Source: Pelagibacteraceae bacterium (lineage in GTDB: Bacteria > Pseudomonadota > Alphaproteobacteria > HIMB59). From it: 64,000 nt of DNA. Of this stretch, positions 12,488 to 24,137 are shown one piece after another (the stretch's first letter is position 1; each line of letters starts with the position of its first letter). Below the pieces are notes generated by a model. It had not been told where the DNA came from, made no database searches, and saw only the letters and a program-made list of their open reading frames with translations. Position numbers and translations under genes: made by a program. The stretch spans positions 372,001-436,000 of the forward strand of contig BOYI01000001.1 of assembly GCA_019651435.1 (NCBI GenBank). The letters run 5' to 3'.

Positions 12488-13603
12488 ATGATAATCGGAA
12501 CAATCAAAGAAAAAAAGAAATTTGAAAATAGGGTAGCTATTAGCCCCGATGAAGTAAAAAATTATGTCAAAGCTGGGCACCAAGTTTTTATCGAAAAAAA
12601 TGCTGGCTTAGCTTCTGGTTTTACTGACAAAAGTTATAAAGAAGCAGGAGCTACAATCTCCTCTTTAAAAGAAATCTTAAAAACATCCGATATTATTGCA
12701 AAAATAAACTGTCCTACCGCCGACGAAGCAAAACAACTTAAAAGTAGTTCTATGGTTATCTCTCAACTAAATACTCAAAAAGAGATTGATATCATCAAAA
12801 TTTTTAATACAAAAAAAATATCAGCATTTTCTTTGGAGAGGGTTCCTAGAATTACTAGAGCGCAGGATATGGATATTTTATCCTCTCAAGCTAATTTAGC
12901 GGGCTATCACGCTGTTATTGATGCTGCTCAAGAATTTAACCGAGTTCTTCCACTTTTTATGACTGCTGCTGGTAAAGTAACCCCGGCAAATGTTCTTGTT
13001 ATAGGTGCCGGTGTAGCTGGACTACAAGCTATCGCTACAGCTAAAAGATTAGGTGCGATTGTTTATGCAACTGATGTTCGAATTGCATCCAAAGAGCAGG
13101 TGGAGAGTTTAGGTGGAAAATTTGTGATGGTTGAAGATGAGGAATCTAAAAATGCAGAAACCAAAGGTGGTTATGCAAAAGAAATGAGTGCTGAGTATCA
13201 AAAAAAACAAGAAGCGCTTTTAGCAGAAACTCTTAAAGAAATGGACATTGTTATATGTACAGCTCAGATACCTGGAAGAAAAGCACCTTTAATTTTAAAA
13301 AAAGATATGCTTGATAATATGAAACAAGGTTCTGTCATAGTTGACCTTGCTGTTGAGTCTGGTGGAAACTGTGAGTACAGCCAACTAGGCAAAGTAGTTT
13401 CCAAAAATGGTCTAAAAATCGTAGGTCATGCTAATGTTCCAGGTAGAGTAGCCAATAATGCATCAAGTTTATTCTCTAAAAATATATCCAATTTTTTAAA
13501 ACTCATGAATTTTGAGGATAAAAAGAAATCAGTTATTAACAAAAATGATGAAATTATCAAAGCAACTTTGGTTTGTTCAGCAGGAAAAAATTTAATTAAG
13601 TAA
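12488..13603 (+). CDS. pntAA: NAD(P) transhydrogenase subunit alpha part 1
   Basis: 371 aa; [23 protein letters not shown], Rossmann [20 protein letters not shown]. Confidence 0.93.
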   Translation: MIIGTIKEKKKFENRVAISPDEVKNYVKAGHQVFIEKNAGLASGFTDKSYKEAGATISSLKEILKTSDIIAKINCPTADEAKQLKSSSMVISQLNTQKEIDIIKIFNTKKISAFSLERVPRITRAQDMDILSSQANLAGYHAVIDAAQEFNRVLPLFMTAAGKVTPANVLVIGAGVAGLQAIATAKRLGAIVYATDVRIASKEQVESLGGKFVMVEDEESKNAETKGGYAKEMSAEYQKKQEALLAETLKEMDIVICTAQIPGRKAPLILKKDMLDNMKQGSVIVDLAVESGGNCEYSQLGKVVSKNGLKIVGHANVPGRVANNASSLFSKNISNFLKLMNFEDKKKSVINKNDEIIKATLVCSAGKNLIK

Positions 13604-13613
13604 AGGAGAGATT

Positions 13614-14003
13614 ATGTCAGAAATTTCAATTCAATTAGAAAATTTATCTTTTAAGGCCCAACAATTATCAGATCAAGCTAGTCAATTGGCTTTAGCAGCT
13701 GTTGAATCATCTGGGGGCCATAGCGATTTTATTATTTTTGGTATTACCGTTTTAGTACTTGCGTGTTTTGTTGGCTATTATGTTGTTTGGTCAGTGACTC
13801 CTGCATTACACAGCCCATTAATGGGTGTTACGAATGCTATCTCATCAGTAATCATAGTGGGCGCTTTACTCGCAGCTGGTCCTATAGATGCAACGATTTC
13901 AAAATATTTTGGTTTAGCAGCGGTTGGTTTGGCAGCAGTAAATATTTTTGGTGGCTTTGTTGTAACCAACAGAATGTTATCAATGTTTAAGAAGAAAAGT
14001 TAA
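13614..14003 (+). CDS. pntAB: NAD(P) transhydrogenase subunit alpha part 2
   Basis: 129 aa membrane protein, [24 protein letters not shown]. Confidence 0.93.
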   Translation: MSEISIQLENLSFKAQQLSDQASQLALAAVESSGGHSDFIIFGITVLVLACFVGYYVVWSVTPALHSPLMGVTNAISSVIIVGALLAAGPIDATISKYFGLAAVGLAAVNIFGGFVVTNRMLSMFKKKS

Positions 14004-14014
14004 GGAAGATTACA

Positions 14015-15404
14015 ATGTCAAATTTAACATCAGTAGCTTATTTAGTTTCATCTGTTCTCTTCATTTTATCATTAAGAGGACTTTCACACCCCACAACTGC
14101 TAGAAGAGGTAATTTTTATGGAATTGTAGGTATGGCCATCGCCATTATAACTACTGTCTCAAATCCTGGCGTTTTAAGCTATAAGGAGATCGCAATTGCT
14201 TTTGTCATAGGTGGTTTAATAGGAAGTGTTATCGCTGTTCGAATTCAAATGACAGCACTACCTCAGTTAGTAGCTGCATTTCACAGTCTTGTTGGTTTAG
14301 CGGCAGTTTTTGTTGCTGCCTCTGCTTTTTATAATCCAAGCGCATTTAATATAGGTACTGTTGGAAATATTCCTCTTGGAAGTTTAATAGAAATGGCTAT
14401 CGGTACCGCGATTGGTGCAGTAACTTTTACAGGCTCAATTATTGCTTTTGGTAAACTCCAAGGTTTTGTCTCCGGAAATCCATTAGTTTTCAAAGGTCAA
14501 CACCTTCTCAATCTTATCCTTGGTTTTAGGGATAATCGCATTAATTGCAAAATTTTGTATTGATCAAAATCCAGAATACTTCTGGATGATTGTTGCAGCA
14601 TCTTTTTTAATTGGAGTATTGCTTATCGTTCCTATTGGTGGTGCTGATATGCCAGTAATTGTTTCTATGCTTAATTCCTATTCAGGTTGGGCAGCAGCAG
14701 GCATTGGGTTTACACTATCCAATAATCTTTTGATTATTACTGGAGCACTCGTTGGATCTTCTGGAGCTATCTTGAGTTATATCATGTGTAAAGGAATGAA
14801 CCGATCTTTCCTTAATGTTTTACTTGGTGGTTTTGGTGGTGAACAAGCAGCAAGTGAAGGTGGAGCAAAAGATGACCGTGTTGCAAAACAAGGTAATGCT
14901 GCGATGCTGCATTCGTGATGAAAAATAGTAAAACAATTATCATTGTTCCTGGTTACGGTATGGCTGTAGCTCAGGCACAACACGCTCTGAGAGAAATGGG
15001 AGATTTACTTAAAGCTGCAGGAGCTCAAGTCCGATATGCAATTCATCCAGTTGCTGGAAGAATGCCAGGCCACATGAACGTTCTTTTAGCGGAAGCTAAC
15101 GTTCCCTATGATGAAGTTTTAGAATTAGATGAAATTAATAGAGATTTTTCTGAAACTGATGTTGCTTTCGTCATTGGCGCAAATGATGTTACTAACCCAG
15201 CAGCAAAGACAGACAAAACCAGTGCAATTTACGGAATGCCAATTCTTGATGTTGAAAATGCAGGACAAGTATTTTTTGTAAAAAGAGGAATGGCTAGTGG
15301 TTATGCTGGAGTGCAAAATGAACTATTCTTCCGTGACAACACACTAATGTTGTTTGGAGATGCAAAAAGTTTGTGAAGATATTATTAAGGGATTAGAAGA
15401 TTAA
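14015..15404 (+). CDS. pntB: NAD(P) transhydrogenase subunit beta (frameshifts near 14530 and 15370)
   Basis: [61 protein letters not shown]; tail [10 protein letters not shown] at 15404. Confidence 0.92.
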
Positions 15405-15423
15405 TCGTATTTCTTCTTACGCA

Positions 15424-15600
15424 TTAGCTTTTGAATCTCTTGATAGATTCTTCTTTTTCACGAAGCTTTCTTTCAGATGGTTTTTCGTAGTGTTTTCTGA
15501 GTTTTAACTCTTTGAAAATACCCTCTCTTAAAAGCTTTTTTTTAAGAACGCGAATAGCAGCTTCTACGTTATTATCTCTAACTTGTACTTCTATAGTCAA
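15424..15600 (-). CDS. rpsU: 30S ribosomal protein S21 (probable TTG start)
   Basis: TIEVQVRDNNVEAAIRVLKKKLLREGIFKELKLRKHYEKPSERKLREKEE. Confidence 0.92.
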   Translation of the reverse strand: MTIEVQVRDNNVEAAIRVLKKKLLREGIFKELKLRKHYEKPSERKLREKEESIKRFKS

Positions 15601-15637
15601 TCTAGTAACCTCATAAAGGCGTAAGTTATATATAATT

Positions 15638-16265
15638 ATGAAATCAAAGCAAGAAAAATTAGCCAATTCATTTGTTCAAGATGTACCTAAATTTGGCTGG
15701 TCTAGAGAAACCTTACTTCAATGTGCAAAAAAATTGAAGATTTCCACACCAAATCTCGCTCTTCTATTCCCATCATTTGAATATGATGTTTTGAAGTTCT
15801 TAATTGCTCAAAATAATGCTCTCGTTGAAAAAAATTATAATTCTTTCAATAATTCTCGTCTTAAAGTGAGAGATAAAATCAAGACGATCTTAGAATTAAA
15901 GTTTGAGAGTAATGCCTATTTAAAAAAGGCTTTACCAGAGATGTTAAAGTTCTTACTTCGTCCTGGTAATATTTTAATGTCAGTAAAGTTGCTTCATGAA
16001 ATAGTGATTTTATTGGAAACTTTCCGGAGATAAATCTAACGACTTTAGCTACTATTCAAAGAGAGGTTTGCTCTCAATGATTTACCTAGCAACTCTTATT
16101 TATTGGTTAAATGATAGATCAAACAAAAATATTGCTACTAAAAACTTTATAAGCAAATCAGTAGATGGAATTGTTGATGGAGTTTCAAAATTAAAGCAAC
16201 TAGGCACTTTAAGAAGTCTTGCACAAAGTTTTATGGAGAGATATTCAACTCGCAAAGCTTCCTAA
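15638..16265 (+). CDS. COQ9 family protein (frameshift near 16035)
   Basis: Two consecutive ORFs divergent from rpsU; KTILELKFESNAYLKKALPEML then MIYLATLIYWLNDRS typical of alphaproteobacterial COQ9. Confidence 0.7.
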
Positions 16266-17014
16266 GGGCGAGCAGTTAAACCTCCATCAATTATTAACTC
16301 AGTACCAGTGATATATTCGCTTTGATCGCTTAATAAAAACAATATTCCCTGAGCTATTCCTTCAGGCTGAATAACTTTTTTGATTGGCATAAATTCTTTT
16401 AAATTTTTTTTTGCATTTGGGATTTTTTTCCAGCGATCTTGCATAGGAGTCTCAACAGCACCAGGAAGGATACAATTGCTTCGAATATTATAGGATCCAA
16501 ATTGGATAGCCAGTGATTTAGATAGTCGGATCATGGCTGCCTTACTTGCACCATATGCATCTTGAGGTTTGTCATCTCCAGAGAGCGCATCCACTGAGGA
16601 AATGTGAACCATAGATCCAAATTTATTTTTTTTCATTACAGGTATGATTAATTTTGAGAGCAGCACCATAGTCTTAAGATTAATATCAAAGACCTGGTCC
16701 CAAATTTTTAAGTCAAGATCTACCGCAGAAATATCCTTCCCAAACCACAAAACTCCAGTTGTATTTACTAGGTAGTCAATTCTCTTATTGGATTTAACAA
16801 AATTATTGATAGCTTTTTTTAGTTCATCTTGTTTAACTAAATCTAACTGGCAATACGTAATTTTTTTATGTTGTAGGATTTTTTTAGTTGGTTTCTGAAT
16901 ATCAAGAGCAAGAATTTTAATGTTGTAATTGAGCAATAACTTTATTGTTGCTAAACCCATTCCTCCTGCAGCTCCTGTGACAACCACAGTTTTTCCTTTG
17001 AGATTTAAATTCAC
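16262..17014 (-). CDS. SDR-family NAD(P)-dependent oxidoreductase
   Basis: 250 aa; VTGAAGGMGLATI, YGASKAAMIRLSKSLA, ITGTELIIDGGLTARP. Confidence 0.9.
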   Translation of the reverse strand: MNLNLKGKTVVVTGAAGGMGLATIKLLLNYNIKILALDIQKPTKKILQHKKITYCQLDLVKQDELKKAINNFVKSNKRIDYLVNTTGVLWFGKDISAVDLDLKIWDQVFDINLKTMVLLSKLIIPVMKKNKFGSMVHISSVDALSGDDKPQDAYGASKAAMIRLSKSLAIQFGSYNIRSNCILPGAVETPMQDRWKKIPNAKKNLKEFMPIKKVIQPEGIAQGILFLLSDQSEYITGTELIIDGGLTARP

Positions 17015-17070
17015 AACAAAAATCTAAATTTTTATAGTTATAAGTAAACCCAGTAATTTAAAGAAAGCCA

Positions 17071-17106
17071 TTGACTTTTTTTAAGCAAATTTTCATTATA
17101 TTGGTC
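17071..17106 (+). promoter_or_regulatory. Possible sigma70-type promoter for the aldehyde dehydrogenase/TRAP cluster
   Basis: TTGACT (17071-17076), 17-nt spacer, CATTAT (17094-17099), ATG at 17124. Confidence 0.4.
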
Positions 17107-17123
17107 TTAACTGTGGAGCAACT

Positions 17124-18512
17124 ATGAGTATTCAAAAAACTATTACCCCTATTGACAATTCTGTTTATTTAGAAAGACCTTTATCAACCCAAAATGAAAT
17201 CGATAATGTTATTGAAAATTCCAAAAAAAGTTTTCAATCATGGAAGAGTACTTCTATTGATGATCGTATAAAAATTATTAATAAGTTTATTGATAATTTA
17301 ATAGCTCTTAAACCTGAGGTATCAAAAGAAATTTGCTGGCAGATTGGAAGACCCATCTCTCAATGTGGAAATGAGTTACGAGGCTTTGAAGAGAGGTCAA
17401 GACATATGGTAGAAATTGCAAAAGAGTCTTTAAGAGACATTCCTGCAACTAAAAATGATGAATTTGATAATTATATTTATAAGTCTCCTTTAGGTGTTAT
17501 TTTTGTTATGGCACCTTGGAATTATCCTATTATCACTGCTACTAATACTATTGTTCCCGCATTATTAGCAGGTAATACAATAGTCATAAAACATTCCTCT
17601 CAAACACCTCGGTGTGCAGAGTTAATATCACAAGCTTTTGAAAATACAGGATTGCCTGAAGGTGTATTTCAGTTTGTTCATACAGATCATCAAGCATGTG
17701 AAAAAATTATTGCTGATCCACGAATAGCTCATGTAGTCTTCACCGGCTCAGTGAGAGGAGGTCAAGAAGTTAAGAAATATATTGGAACTCGTTTTATTAA
17801 CGTTGGCTTGGAATTAGGAGGAAAAGATCCTGCTTATGTTCGTTCAGATGCAGATTTAAATCATGCTATTGAGAATTTAGTAGATGGTGCAATGTTTAAC
17901 TCGGGACAGTCTTGTTGCGGCATTGAAAGAATTTATGTTGACCAGTCTATTTATAAGGATTTTATCGATGGATTTAAAACTATAACTGAACAATATAAAT
18001 TAGGTGATCCTTCTCAAGAAGATACAAATTTAGGACCAGTAGTTCGATTATCTGCTGCAAACTTTATTCGCAGTCAAATTTCTGAGGCAGAAAAGCAAGG
18101 AGCAAAGCGATTAATAGATGAATCAAAATTTTCTATAGCAAAAGATGATAATTGTTACATTGCCCCCCAGGTTATGATTGATGTTAATCATTCAATGAGA
18201 TTTATGATGGAGGAAACTTTTGGACCAGCTGTTGGAATTATGCCAGTAAAAGATCAACAAGAAGCAAAACAACTAATGAATGATAGCCCCTACGGTTTAA
18301 CTGCTTCTATTTGGACAAAAGATTTAGATTTTGCAAAAGATTTTGGTAGAGAAATTGAGACGGGCACTTTTTTTATGAATAGATGTGATTATTTAGATCC
18401 TGCTCTTGCTTGGACAGGTGTTAAGGATACCGGAGTAGGTTGTTCCTTATCTGTATTAGCCTTTGATCAATTTACACGCCCTCAAAGTTTTCATATGCGA
18501 AAGGTAGTCTAA
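17124..18512 (+). CDS. Aldehyde dehydrogenase
   Basis: 462 aa; MAPWNYPIITATNTIVPALLAGNT, LELGGKDPAYV, FNSGQSCCGIERIYV. Confidence 0.92.
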   Translation: MSIQKTITPIDNSVYLERPLSTQNEIDNVIENSKKSFQSWKSTSIDDRIKIINKFIDNLIALKPEVSKEICWQIGRPISQCGNELRGFEERSRHMVEIAKESLRDIPATKNDEFDNYIYKSPLGVIFVMAPWNYPIITATNTIVPALLAGNTIVIKHSSQTPRCAELISQAFENTGLPEGVFQFVHTDHQACEKIIADPRIAHVVFTGSVRGGQEVKKYIGTRFINVGLELGGKDPAYVRSDADLNHAIENLVDGAMFNSGQSCCGIERIYVDQSIYKDFIDGFKTITEQYKLGDPSQEDTNLGPVVRLSAANFIRSQISEAEKQGAKRLIDESKFSIAKDDNCYIAPQVMIDVNHSMRFMMEETFGPAVGIMPVKDQQEAKQLMNDSPYGLTASIWTKDLDFAKDFGREIETGTFFMNRCDYLDPALAWTGVKDTGVGCSLSVLAFDQFTRPQSFHMRKVV

Positions 18513-18558
18513 CAAAACAATTTAGATATTCTTTTCATTTGTGTTAGCTTAGTTACTT

Positions 18559-19068
18559 ATGCCTTCGATCTTTATTCTTTATGTAAAACTCATTGATAAG
18601 ATTACAGACATTATAGGTCGCATCACAATGTACACGGTTTTTGTCATGATGGGTATTTTGGTATTATCTTTTGTCACCCGTAATATTATTAATTTTCCTC
18701 TACTTTGGATTATTGAAATGGCCCAATTCATTATGACTGGTTATTATTTGATGGGAGGGGCCTATTCCATGAAGGAAAGTCAGCACGTTCGAATGGATCT
18801 AGTTTATGGAAACTTATCAGATAAAAATAAAGCTAGGATGGATTTGTTTACAAGTGTATTTCTAATTTTTTATCTCTTTGTCTTATTAATCGGTTCTTAT
18901 AATAGCTTAGTATACACACTCGAGACCAATAAAAGACTTTTTACTGCTTGGGCGCCGTATGTATGGCCTATCAGCAGTATTATGTTTTTAGGAATTTTAT
19001 TGATGCTTCTTCAAACATTTTCAACAGTATTTAAAGACTACGCAAAGGTTAAGGGTATAAAAATATAA
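18559..19068 (+). CDS. TRAP transporter small permease (DctQ-like)
   Basis: 169 aa, 4 TM; MGGAYSMKESQHVRMDLVYGNL; overlaps DctM by 1 nt. Confidence 0.88.
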   Translation: MPSIFILYVKLIDKITDIIGRITMYTVFVMMGILVLSFVTRNIINFPLLWIIEMAQFIMTGYYLMGGAYSMKESQHVRMDLVYGNLSDKNKARMDLFTSVFLIFYLFVLLIGSYNSLVYTLETNKRLFTAWAPYVWPISSIMFLGILLMLLQTFSTVFKDYAKVKGIKI

Positions 19069-20399
19069 TGCTCGCTGAATATTTTAGTTACGAAGCTATT
19101 GCGATCCTAATGTTCGTTACGATGCTAGTGATGTTGCTGACTGGTCAAAGAGTTTTTGGAGCGATAGGTTTTGTTGCTGCTGCAGCTGCTTTACTTTTAT
19201 GGGGTGATGGTGCTGTAGAAATGCCATTTACCGCATCATGGAAACTTTTTAAATGGTATCCAATGCTAACACTACCACTATTTATTTATATGGGTTATAT
19301 GATCTCTGAATCTGGAATAGCTAATGATTTATACAAAATGTTCCACGTGTATTTCGGAGGAACCCGAGGGGGCCTCGCAATTGGAACAATGTTTATGATG
19401 GTGGCTATTTCAGCGATGAATGGTTTAAGCGTGGCTGGAATGGCTGTTGGTGCCACCATTGCCTTACCTGAAATGTTAAAAAGAAATTATGACAAAAGGA
19501 TGATAAGTGGAGTTGTTCAGGCTGGTAGTTCGCTTGGAATCTTGATCCCGCCAAGTGTTGTTTTAGTTCTTTATGGAATGATCGCTCGACAGCCTGTAAG
19601 TAAACTTTGGCTTGCTGGTTTAATCCCAGGTTTGATAATGGCTTCTCTTTTTATTCTATACATTTATATACGTTGTCGATTACAACCAGAGCTAGGACCA
19701 GTACTTCCAAAAAAAGAAAGAGAAATGCCGTTCATTGAAAAGCTTAAACTCTTAAGAGCCGGTATAATTCCATTTGCAATTTTCTTTGTAATGACAGGAC
19801 TTTTTATTATGGGAATAGCAAGTCTTGTTGAATGTTCAGCGGTTGGAGCTTTAGCAGCTACTCTTGCTGCTTGGTCTAAAGGAAGACTAAATTTGAGAGT
19901 AATTGAAGATGTTTGTAAAAAAACATTAGGTGTCTCATGTATGTTCATGTGGATTATCCTTGCAGCACTGTGTTTTGGAGCAGTTTTTGATGGTATAGGT
20001 GCAGTCAAAGCAATTGAGTCTTTGTTTATTGAGCGATGGAATTTAAGTCCTTGGGGTGTTTTAATTATGATGCAGTTATCTTACATTTTGATGGGAATGT
20101 TTTTAGATGATACTGCAATGTTAGTCATTGTAGCACCTTTATATGTTCCATTAATTATAGCTTTGGGATTTGATCCAATTTGGTATGGCGTTCTCTATAC
20201 GATTACATGTCAAATAGCATATATGACTCCACCTTTTGGTTATAATTTATTTTTAATGAAAGCAATGGCCCCAAAAGAAATAACGTTAATTGATATTTAT
20301 CGTTCAATTATTCCTTTTGTTTTGGTTATGTTATTTGGATTGGTGATTATGATGATGTTCCCACAAATCGCTCTCTGGCTTCCGACTACTCTGCTTTAA
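19068..20399 (+). CDS. TRAP transporter large permease (DctM-like)
   Basis: 443 aa; AGSSLGILIPPSVVLVLYG, TPPFGYNLFLMK. Confidence 0.93.
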   Translation: MLAEYFSYEAIAILMFVTMLVMLLTGQRVFGAIGFVAAAAALLLWGDGAVEMPFTASWKLFKWYPMLTLPLFIYMGYMISESGIANDLYKMFHVYFGGTRGGLAIGTMFMMVAISAMNGLSVAGMAVGATIALPEMLKRNYDKRMISGVVQAGSSLGILIPPSVVLVLYGMIARQPVSKLWLAGLIPGLIMASLFILYIYIRCRLQPELGPVLPKKEREMPFIEKLKLLRAGIIPFAIFFVMTGLFIMGIASLVECSAVGALAATLAAWSKGRLNLRVIEDVCKKTLGVSCMFMWIILAALCFGAVFDGIGAVKAIESLFIERWNLSPWGVLIMMQLSYILMGMFLDDTAMLVIVAPLYVPLIIALGFDPIWYGVLYTITCQIAYMTPPFGYNLFLMKAMAPKEITLIDIYRSIIPFVLVMLFGLVIMMMFPQIALWLPTTLL

Positions 20400-20472
20400 T
20401 AATAAATTCAAGCCATAATCTTTATTCCTAATTCAAATTTTTTTTTATATAATTTGACTCCGGAGGAAAATT

Positions 20473-21556
20473 ATGTCGACAAAAAAGAAAAATAATATCT
20501 CTCCATCTTCAAGGAGAGGTTTTCTAAAAAAAGCCGGATTAGTATCAAGCCGCAGCTATTGGTGCAACAGCTGCAAAGGCACCATACGTCTATGCTGCTT
20601 CTAATCCAATTAAATGGAGACTGCAAACTTATTCAGGTGCTCCACTAGGTGCACACGTTGTTCTCCCTCAGATTGAAGCTTTCAATAAAGCAGCTTATGG
20701 AGAAATGGAAATTGAGTTGTACTATGCTGATCAACTAGTACCAACTGATGAACTGTTTAGAGCAATGCAAGCAGGAACTATTGATGCTGTTCAATCAGAC
20801 GATGCAACTATGGGTTCACCAGTAGATATCTCTGTTTTTGGTGGATACTTCCCATTTGCTACTCGTTATAGCCTCGACGTTCCAGCGATGTTCAGATACT
20901 ACGGTCTTGATAAAATCTGGGCTGAAGCATATGGCGAAGTAGATAACGTAACATGGTTAAGCACAAGTGCTTGGGATCCATGTCACTTATTTACGGTTAA
21001 TAAGAAAATTGAAAAGCTTGAGGACATGAAAGGTCTAAGAGTATTCGGTGTTCCAACTGCTGGTCGTTTCCTAGCTCAATACGGATTAATTCCTGTAATT
21101 GTTCCTTGGGATGATGTGGAAGTAGCAATGCAGACTGGTGAACTTGATGGTGTTTGCTGGTGTGGATTTACTGAAGCTTACGAAGTTGGATGGGCAGACA
21201 TTTGTAACTATGCTCTTACTAACTCAGTAACTGGTGCATGGTTTGGTTCTTATTTTGCTAACAGTGAAAGCTGGAACAAACTTTCACCAAAACTTCAAGA
21301 GCTTTTCAAAATGTCAATTGACCAATCTCACTACTATAGACAAGTATGGTATTGGGGTGGTGAAGCTGACCTACGTGTTAATGGTAAGAAGATGGAATTA
21401 TCAAGTCTTCCTGCAGACGAGTGGGCCGGTGTTGTCAAAGACGCTGAAAAATTCTGGGATGATGTTGCAGCTTCTTCGCCAAGAAGTGGCAAAGTGGTTG
21501 AGGCATTCAAATTGTATGCAGCAACTATGGACAAAGCAGGTTATCCATACAGATAA
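20473..21556 (+). CDS. TRAP transporter substrate-binding protein with Tat-type signal (frameshift near 20550)
   Basis: SSRRGFLKKAGLVS then, after a 1-nt shift, AAIGATAAKAPYVYAA; mature protein LQTYSGAPLGAHVVLPQI...LRVFGVPTAGRFLAQYGLIPV. Confidence 0.9.
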
Positions 21557-21566
21557 TATAATTTTT

Positions 21567-21600
21567 AGCTCACCTCATATAGTTATGGGGTGAGCTTTTC
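21567..21600 (+). terminator. Rho-independent terminator after dctP
   Basis: AGCTCACC...GGTGAGCT inverted repeat followed by TTTTCTT. Confidence 0.75.
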
Positions 21601-21611
21601 TTAAATAAAAA

Positions 21612-22974
21612 ATGTCATTAAATTTTAAACAATTAGAAAAAAAAGATTAAGTCAGGCGATATTGATACGGTTCTTGTGGCTTTATCAGATATGCAAGGAA
21701 GATTAGTGGGCAAAAGAGTTACAGGTAAAGCTTTTTTAGACTATGTTCACAAAGAAACTCATTTTTGTAATTACCTTTATACTGTTGATATGGACATGTT
21801 CACTGTGCCTGGGTTTAAATCTTCCTCTTGGGAGACGGGCTACGGAGACATGACCGTAATCCCCGATCATCAAACAATAAAAGAATTACCCTGGTTAGAA
21901 AAAACCGCATTAGTTTTAGGAGATGCCTTTGAGCATGATGGAAAAACTCCAGTGGCGCATTCTACAAGACAGGTTTTAAGAGAGGCTATAGCCAAAGCAA
22001 ATAAAATGGGATTTGAGCCAATGCTCGGATCGGAATTAGAATTTTTTCTCTTTAAACAAACTTATGAAGAAATTCATGCTAATCACTATAAAAATTTAAA
22101 AGAGACCTCTTGGTACATTGAAGACTACATGCTTTTTCAAACTTCAAAAGAAGAACCTTTTAATCAAGAGTTAAGAAATAATCTTTTAGCTGCAGGCATT
22201 TATGTAGAGTGTACCAAAGGTGAAGCGGCACCAGGCCAACAAGAAATTAACGTTGTCTTTACTGATGCGTTGAACATGGCAGATAATCATATTTTGATTA
22301 AGAACGCCGCAAAAGAAATTGCATTCAAACATAATCGAGCAGCTAGCTTTATGGCAAAATATAATAAAGAGGCTTGTGGTAGTTCATGTCATATTCACAA
22401 TTCTTTATTTGATAAAAAAACTAAAAAAAATACTTTTGCAGACTCTAAAGACAAATATGGAATGTCTAAAGTTTTTAAAAGTTACGTTGCGGGACAAATT
22501 TTATTCTTAAGAGATCTTTCTATTTTCTTAGCTCCAAATATTAATTCCTATAAACGCTTTCAAGAGGGTTCATTTGCACCAACGACAGCTGCTTGGGGTA
22601 TCGATAACAGAACAGCTGGTTTTCGCTTAGCCGGACATGGGGGGTCAATAAGAATTGAATGTCGAGTACCAGGTGCTGACGTTAATCCTTATTTGGCTTT
22701 TGCCGGTTTGATCCAAGCTGGTTTATATGGAATCGAAAATAAATTAGAGCTTGAAGACCCTTTAATGGGAAATATTTACCAAAACAAAAAAGCAAAAAGT
22801 GTCCCTGGTACTTTGAGGGAAGCTATTGATTTAGCTAAAAAATCTAAGTTACTCCCCAAGATTTTCCAACCTGATGTTTTGGAGCACTATATTCATGCTG
22901 CAGAATGGGAACAGTCTGAATATGATAAATCTGTAAACGATTGGGAACACCAACGTTACTTTGAACGAGGATAA
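21612..22974 (+). CDS. Glutamine synthetase-family protein, possible gamma-glutamyl-amine ligase (frameshift in A-run near 21642)
   Basis: N-term MSLNFKQLEKK then SGDIDTVLVALSDMQGRLVGKRV; GEAAPGQQEINVVF, CGSSCHIHNSL, RIECRVPGADVNPYLAFAG. Confidence 0.85.
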
Positions 22975-22988
22975 AATAGGAGACTAAA

Positions 22989-24134
22989 ATGCAAAATATG
23001 AATTGGAATTACCCAACCACTGTCTGGTTTGGCCCTGATCGATCTCAGCAAATACAACAAGCTTGTGATGCTTTGGGTATAAAAAACCCTCTTATTGTGA
23101 CTGACCCAGGTCTGCTGCAAACTCCTATTATTGATGAAATTAATTCTAATCTTTCATCTAAAACAAATGTCTACTCTGATGTTCAAGGAAATCCTACTGG
23201 CTCAAATGTTACCAATGGAGTTAAGGTATTTTTAGAAGGTAATCATGACGGGGTTATTGCAATAGGTGGTGGTTCCGGAATGGATGCTGGTAAGGGAATT
23301 GCTTTTCTAGCTCATCAATCAAGACCATTATGGGACTTTGAAGATATTGGAGACTGGTGGACTCGAGCTGACTCTAATGTCATCAAACCTATTATTGCGA
23401 TTCCAACTACAGCAGGAACAGGTTCTGAAGTTGGAAGAGCAGGGGTTTTCTTGAATGAAGATAATCATAAAAAGAAAATTATTTTTCATCCAAAGATGTT
23501 ACCTCAAATTGCAATCTTAGATCCTTCTTTAACAATTAACCTACCAAAAGGAATTACAGCTGGAACAGGGATGGATGCACTAGCTCATTGCTTAGAAGCT
23601 TACTCATCTCCTTTTTATCATCCTATGGCAGAGGGTACGGCTTTAGAAGGTCTTCGTTTAGTGAAAGAAAATATTCAAGAGGTTTATCATAATGGAAAAA
23701 ATATTGAAGCTCGTGCACATATGCTTGTAGCATCAATGATGGGTGCGGCTGCTTTTCAAAAAGGACTAGGAGCTATTCATTCAATTACTCACCCAGTTAA
23801 TTCTCTTTATCATACTCACCATGGTACCACGAACGGAACAGTGATGCCTTTTGTCTTAAACTACAATCGAAGCACGATTGAAGATAAATTTGTGCGTTTA
23901 GCTAATTTCTTAGATATCAAAGGTGGTTTTGATGGAATAGTACAATGGGTTATTGATTTGAAAAAAGAAATGGAAATTCCTGAAACACTCAAAGATATGG
24001 GCGTTCAACCGGGAGATGAAGTCAAATTAGCACCGCTAGCGCAAGAAGACCCAAGCACAGGCGGCAATCCATTGGAGATGACTGAAGAGAAATTCCAGGA
24101 GCTAATTGCGAACTGTATTTCAGGTAAATATTAA
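22989..24134 (+). CDS. Iron-containing alcohol dehydrogenase
   Basis: 381 aa; AIGGGSGMDAGKGIAFLA, IPTTAGTGSEVGRAGVF, GMDALAHCLEAY, GAIHSITHPVN. Confidence 0.93.
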   Translation: MQNMNWNYPTTVWFGPDRSQQIQQACDALGIKNPLIVTDPGLLQTPIIDEINSNLSSKTNVYSDVQGNPTGSNVTNGVKVFLEGNHDGVIAIGGGSGMDAGKGIAFLAHQSRPLWDFEDIGDWWTRADSNVIKPIIAIPTTAGTGSEVGRAGVFLNEDNHKKKIIFHPKMLPQIAILDPSLTINLPKGITAGTGMDALAHCLEAYSSPFYHPMAEGTALEGLRLVKENIQEVYHNGKNIEARAHMLVASMMGAAAFQKGLGAIHSITHPVNSLYHTHHGTTNGTVMPFVLNYNRSTIEDKFVRLANFLDIKGGFDGIVQWVIDLKKEMEIPETLKDMGVQPGDEVKLAPLAQEDPSTGGNPLEMTEEKFQELIANCISGKY

Positions 24135-24137
24135 AAT

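Noticed and set aside
13763-13990. Alternate-frame 75-aa ORF within pntAB
   Set aside because: Lies wholly inside a well-conserved gene in another frame; composition looks like out-of-frame translation
14500-14570. Programmed frameshift in pntB where two ORFs overlap
   Set aside because: Frame changes of this type occur throughout the window in unrelated genes; sequencing indel is the simpler reading
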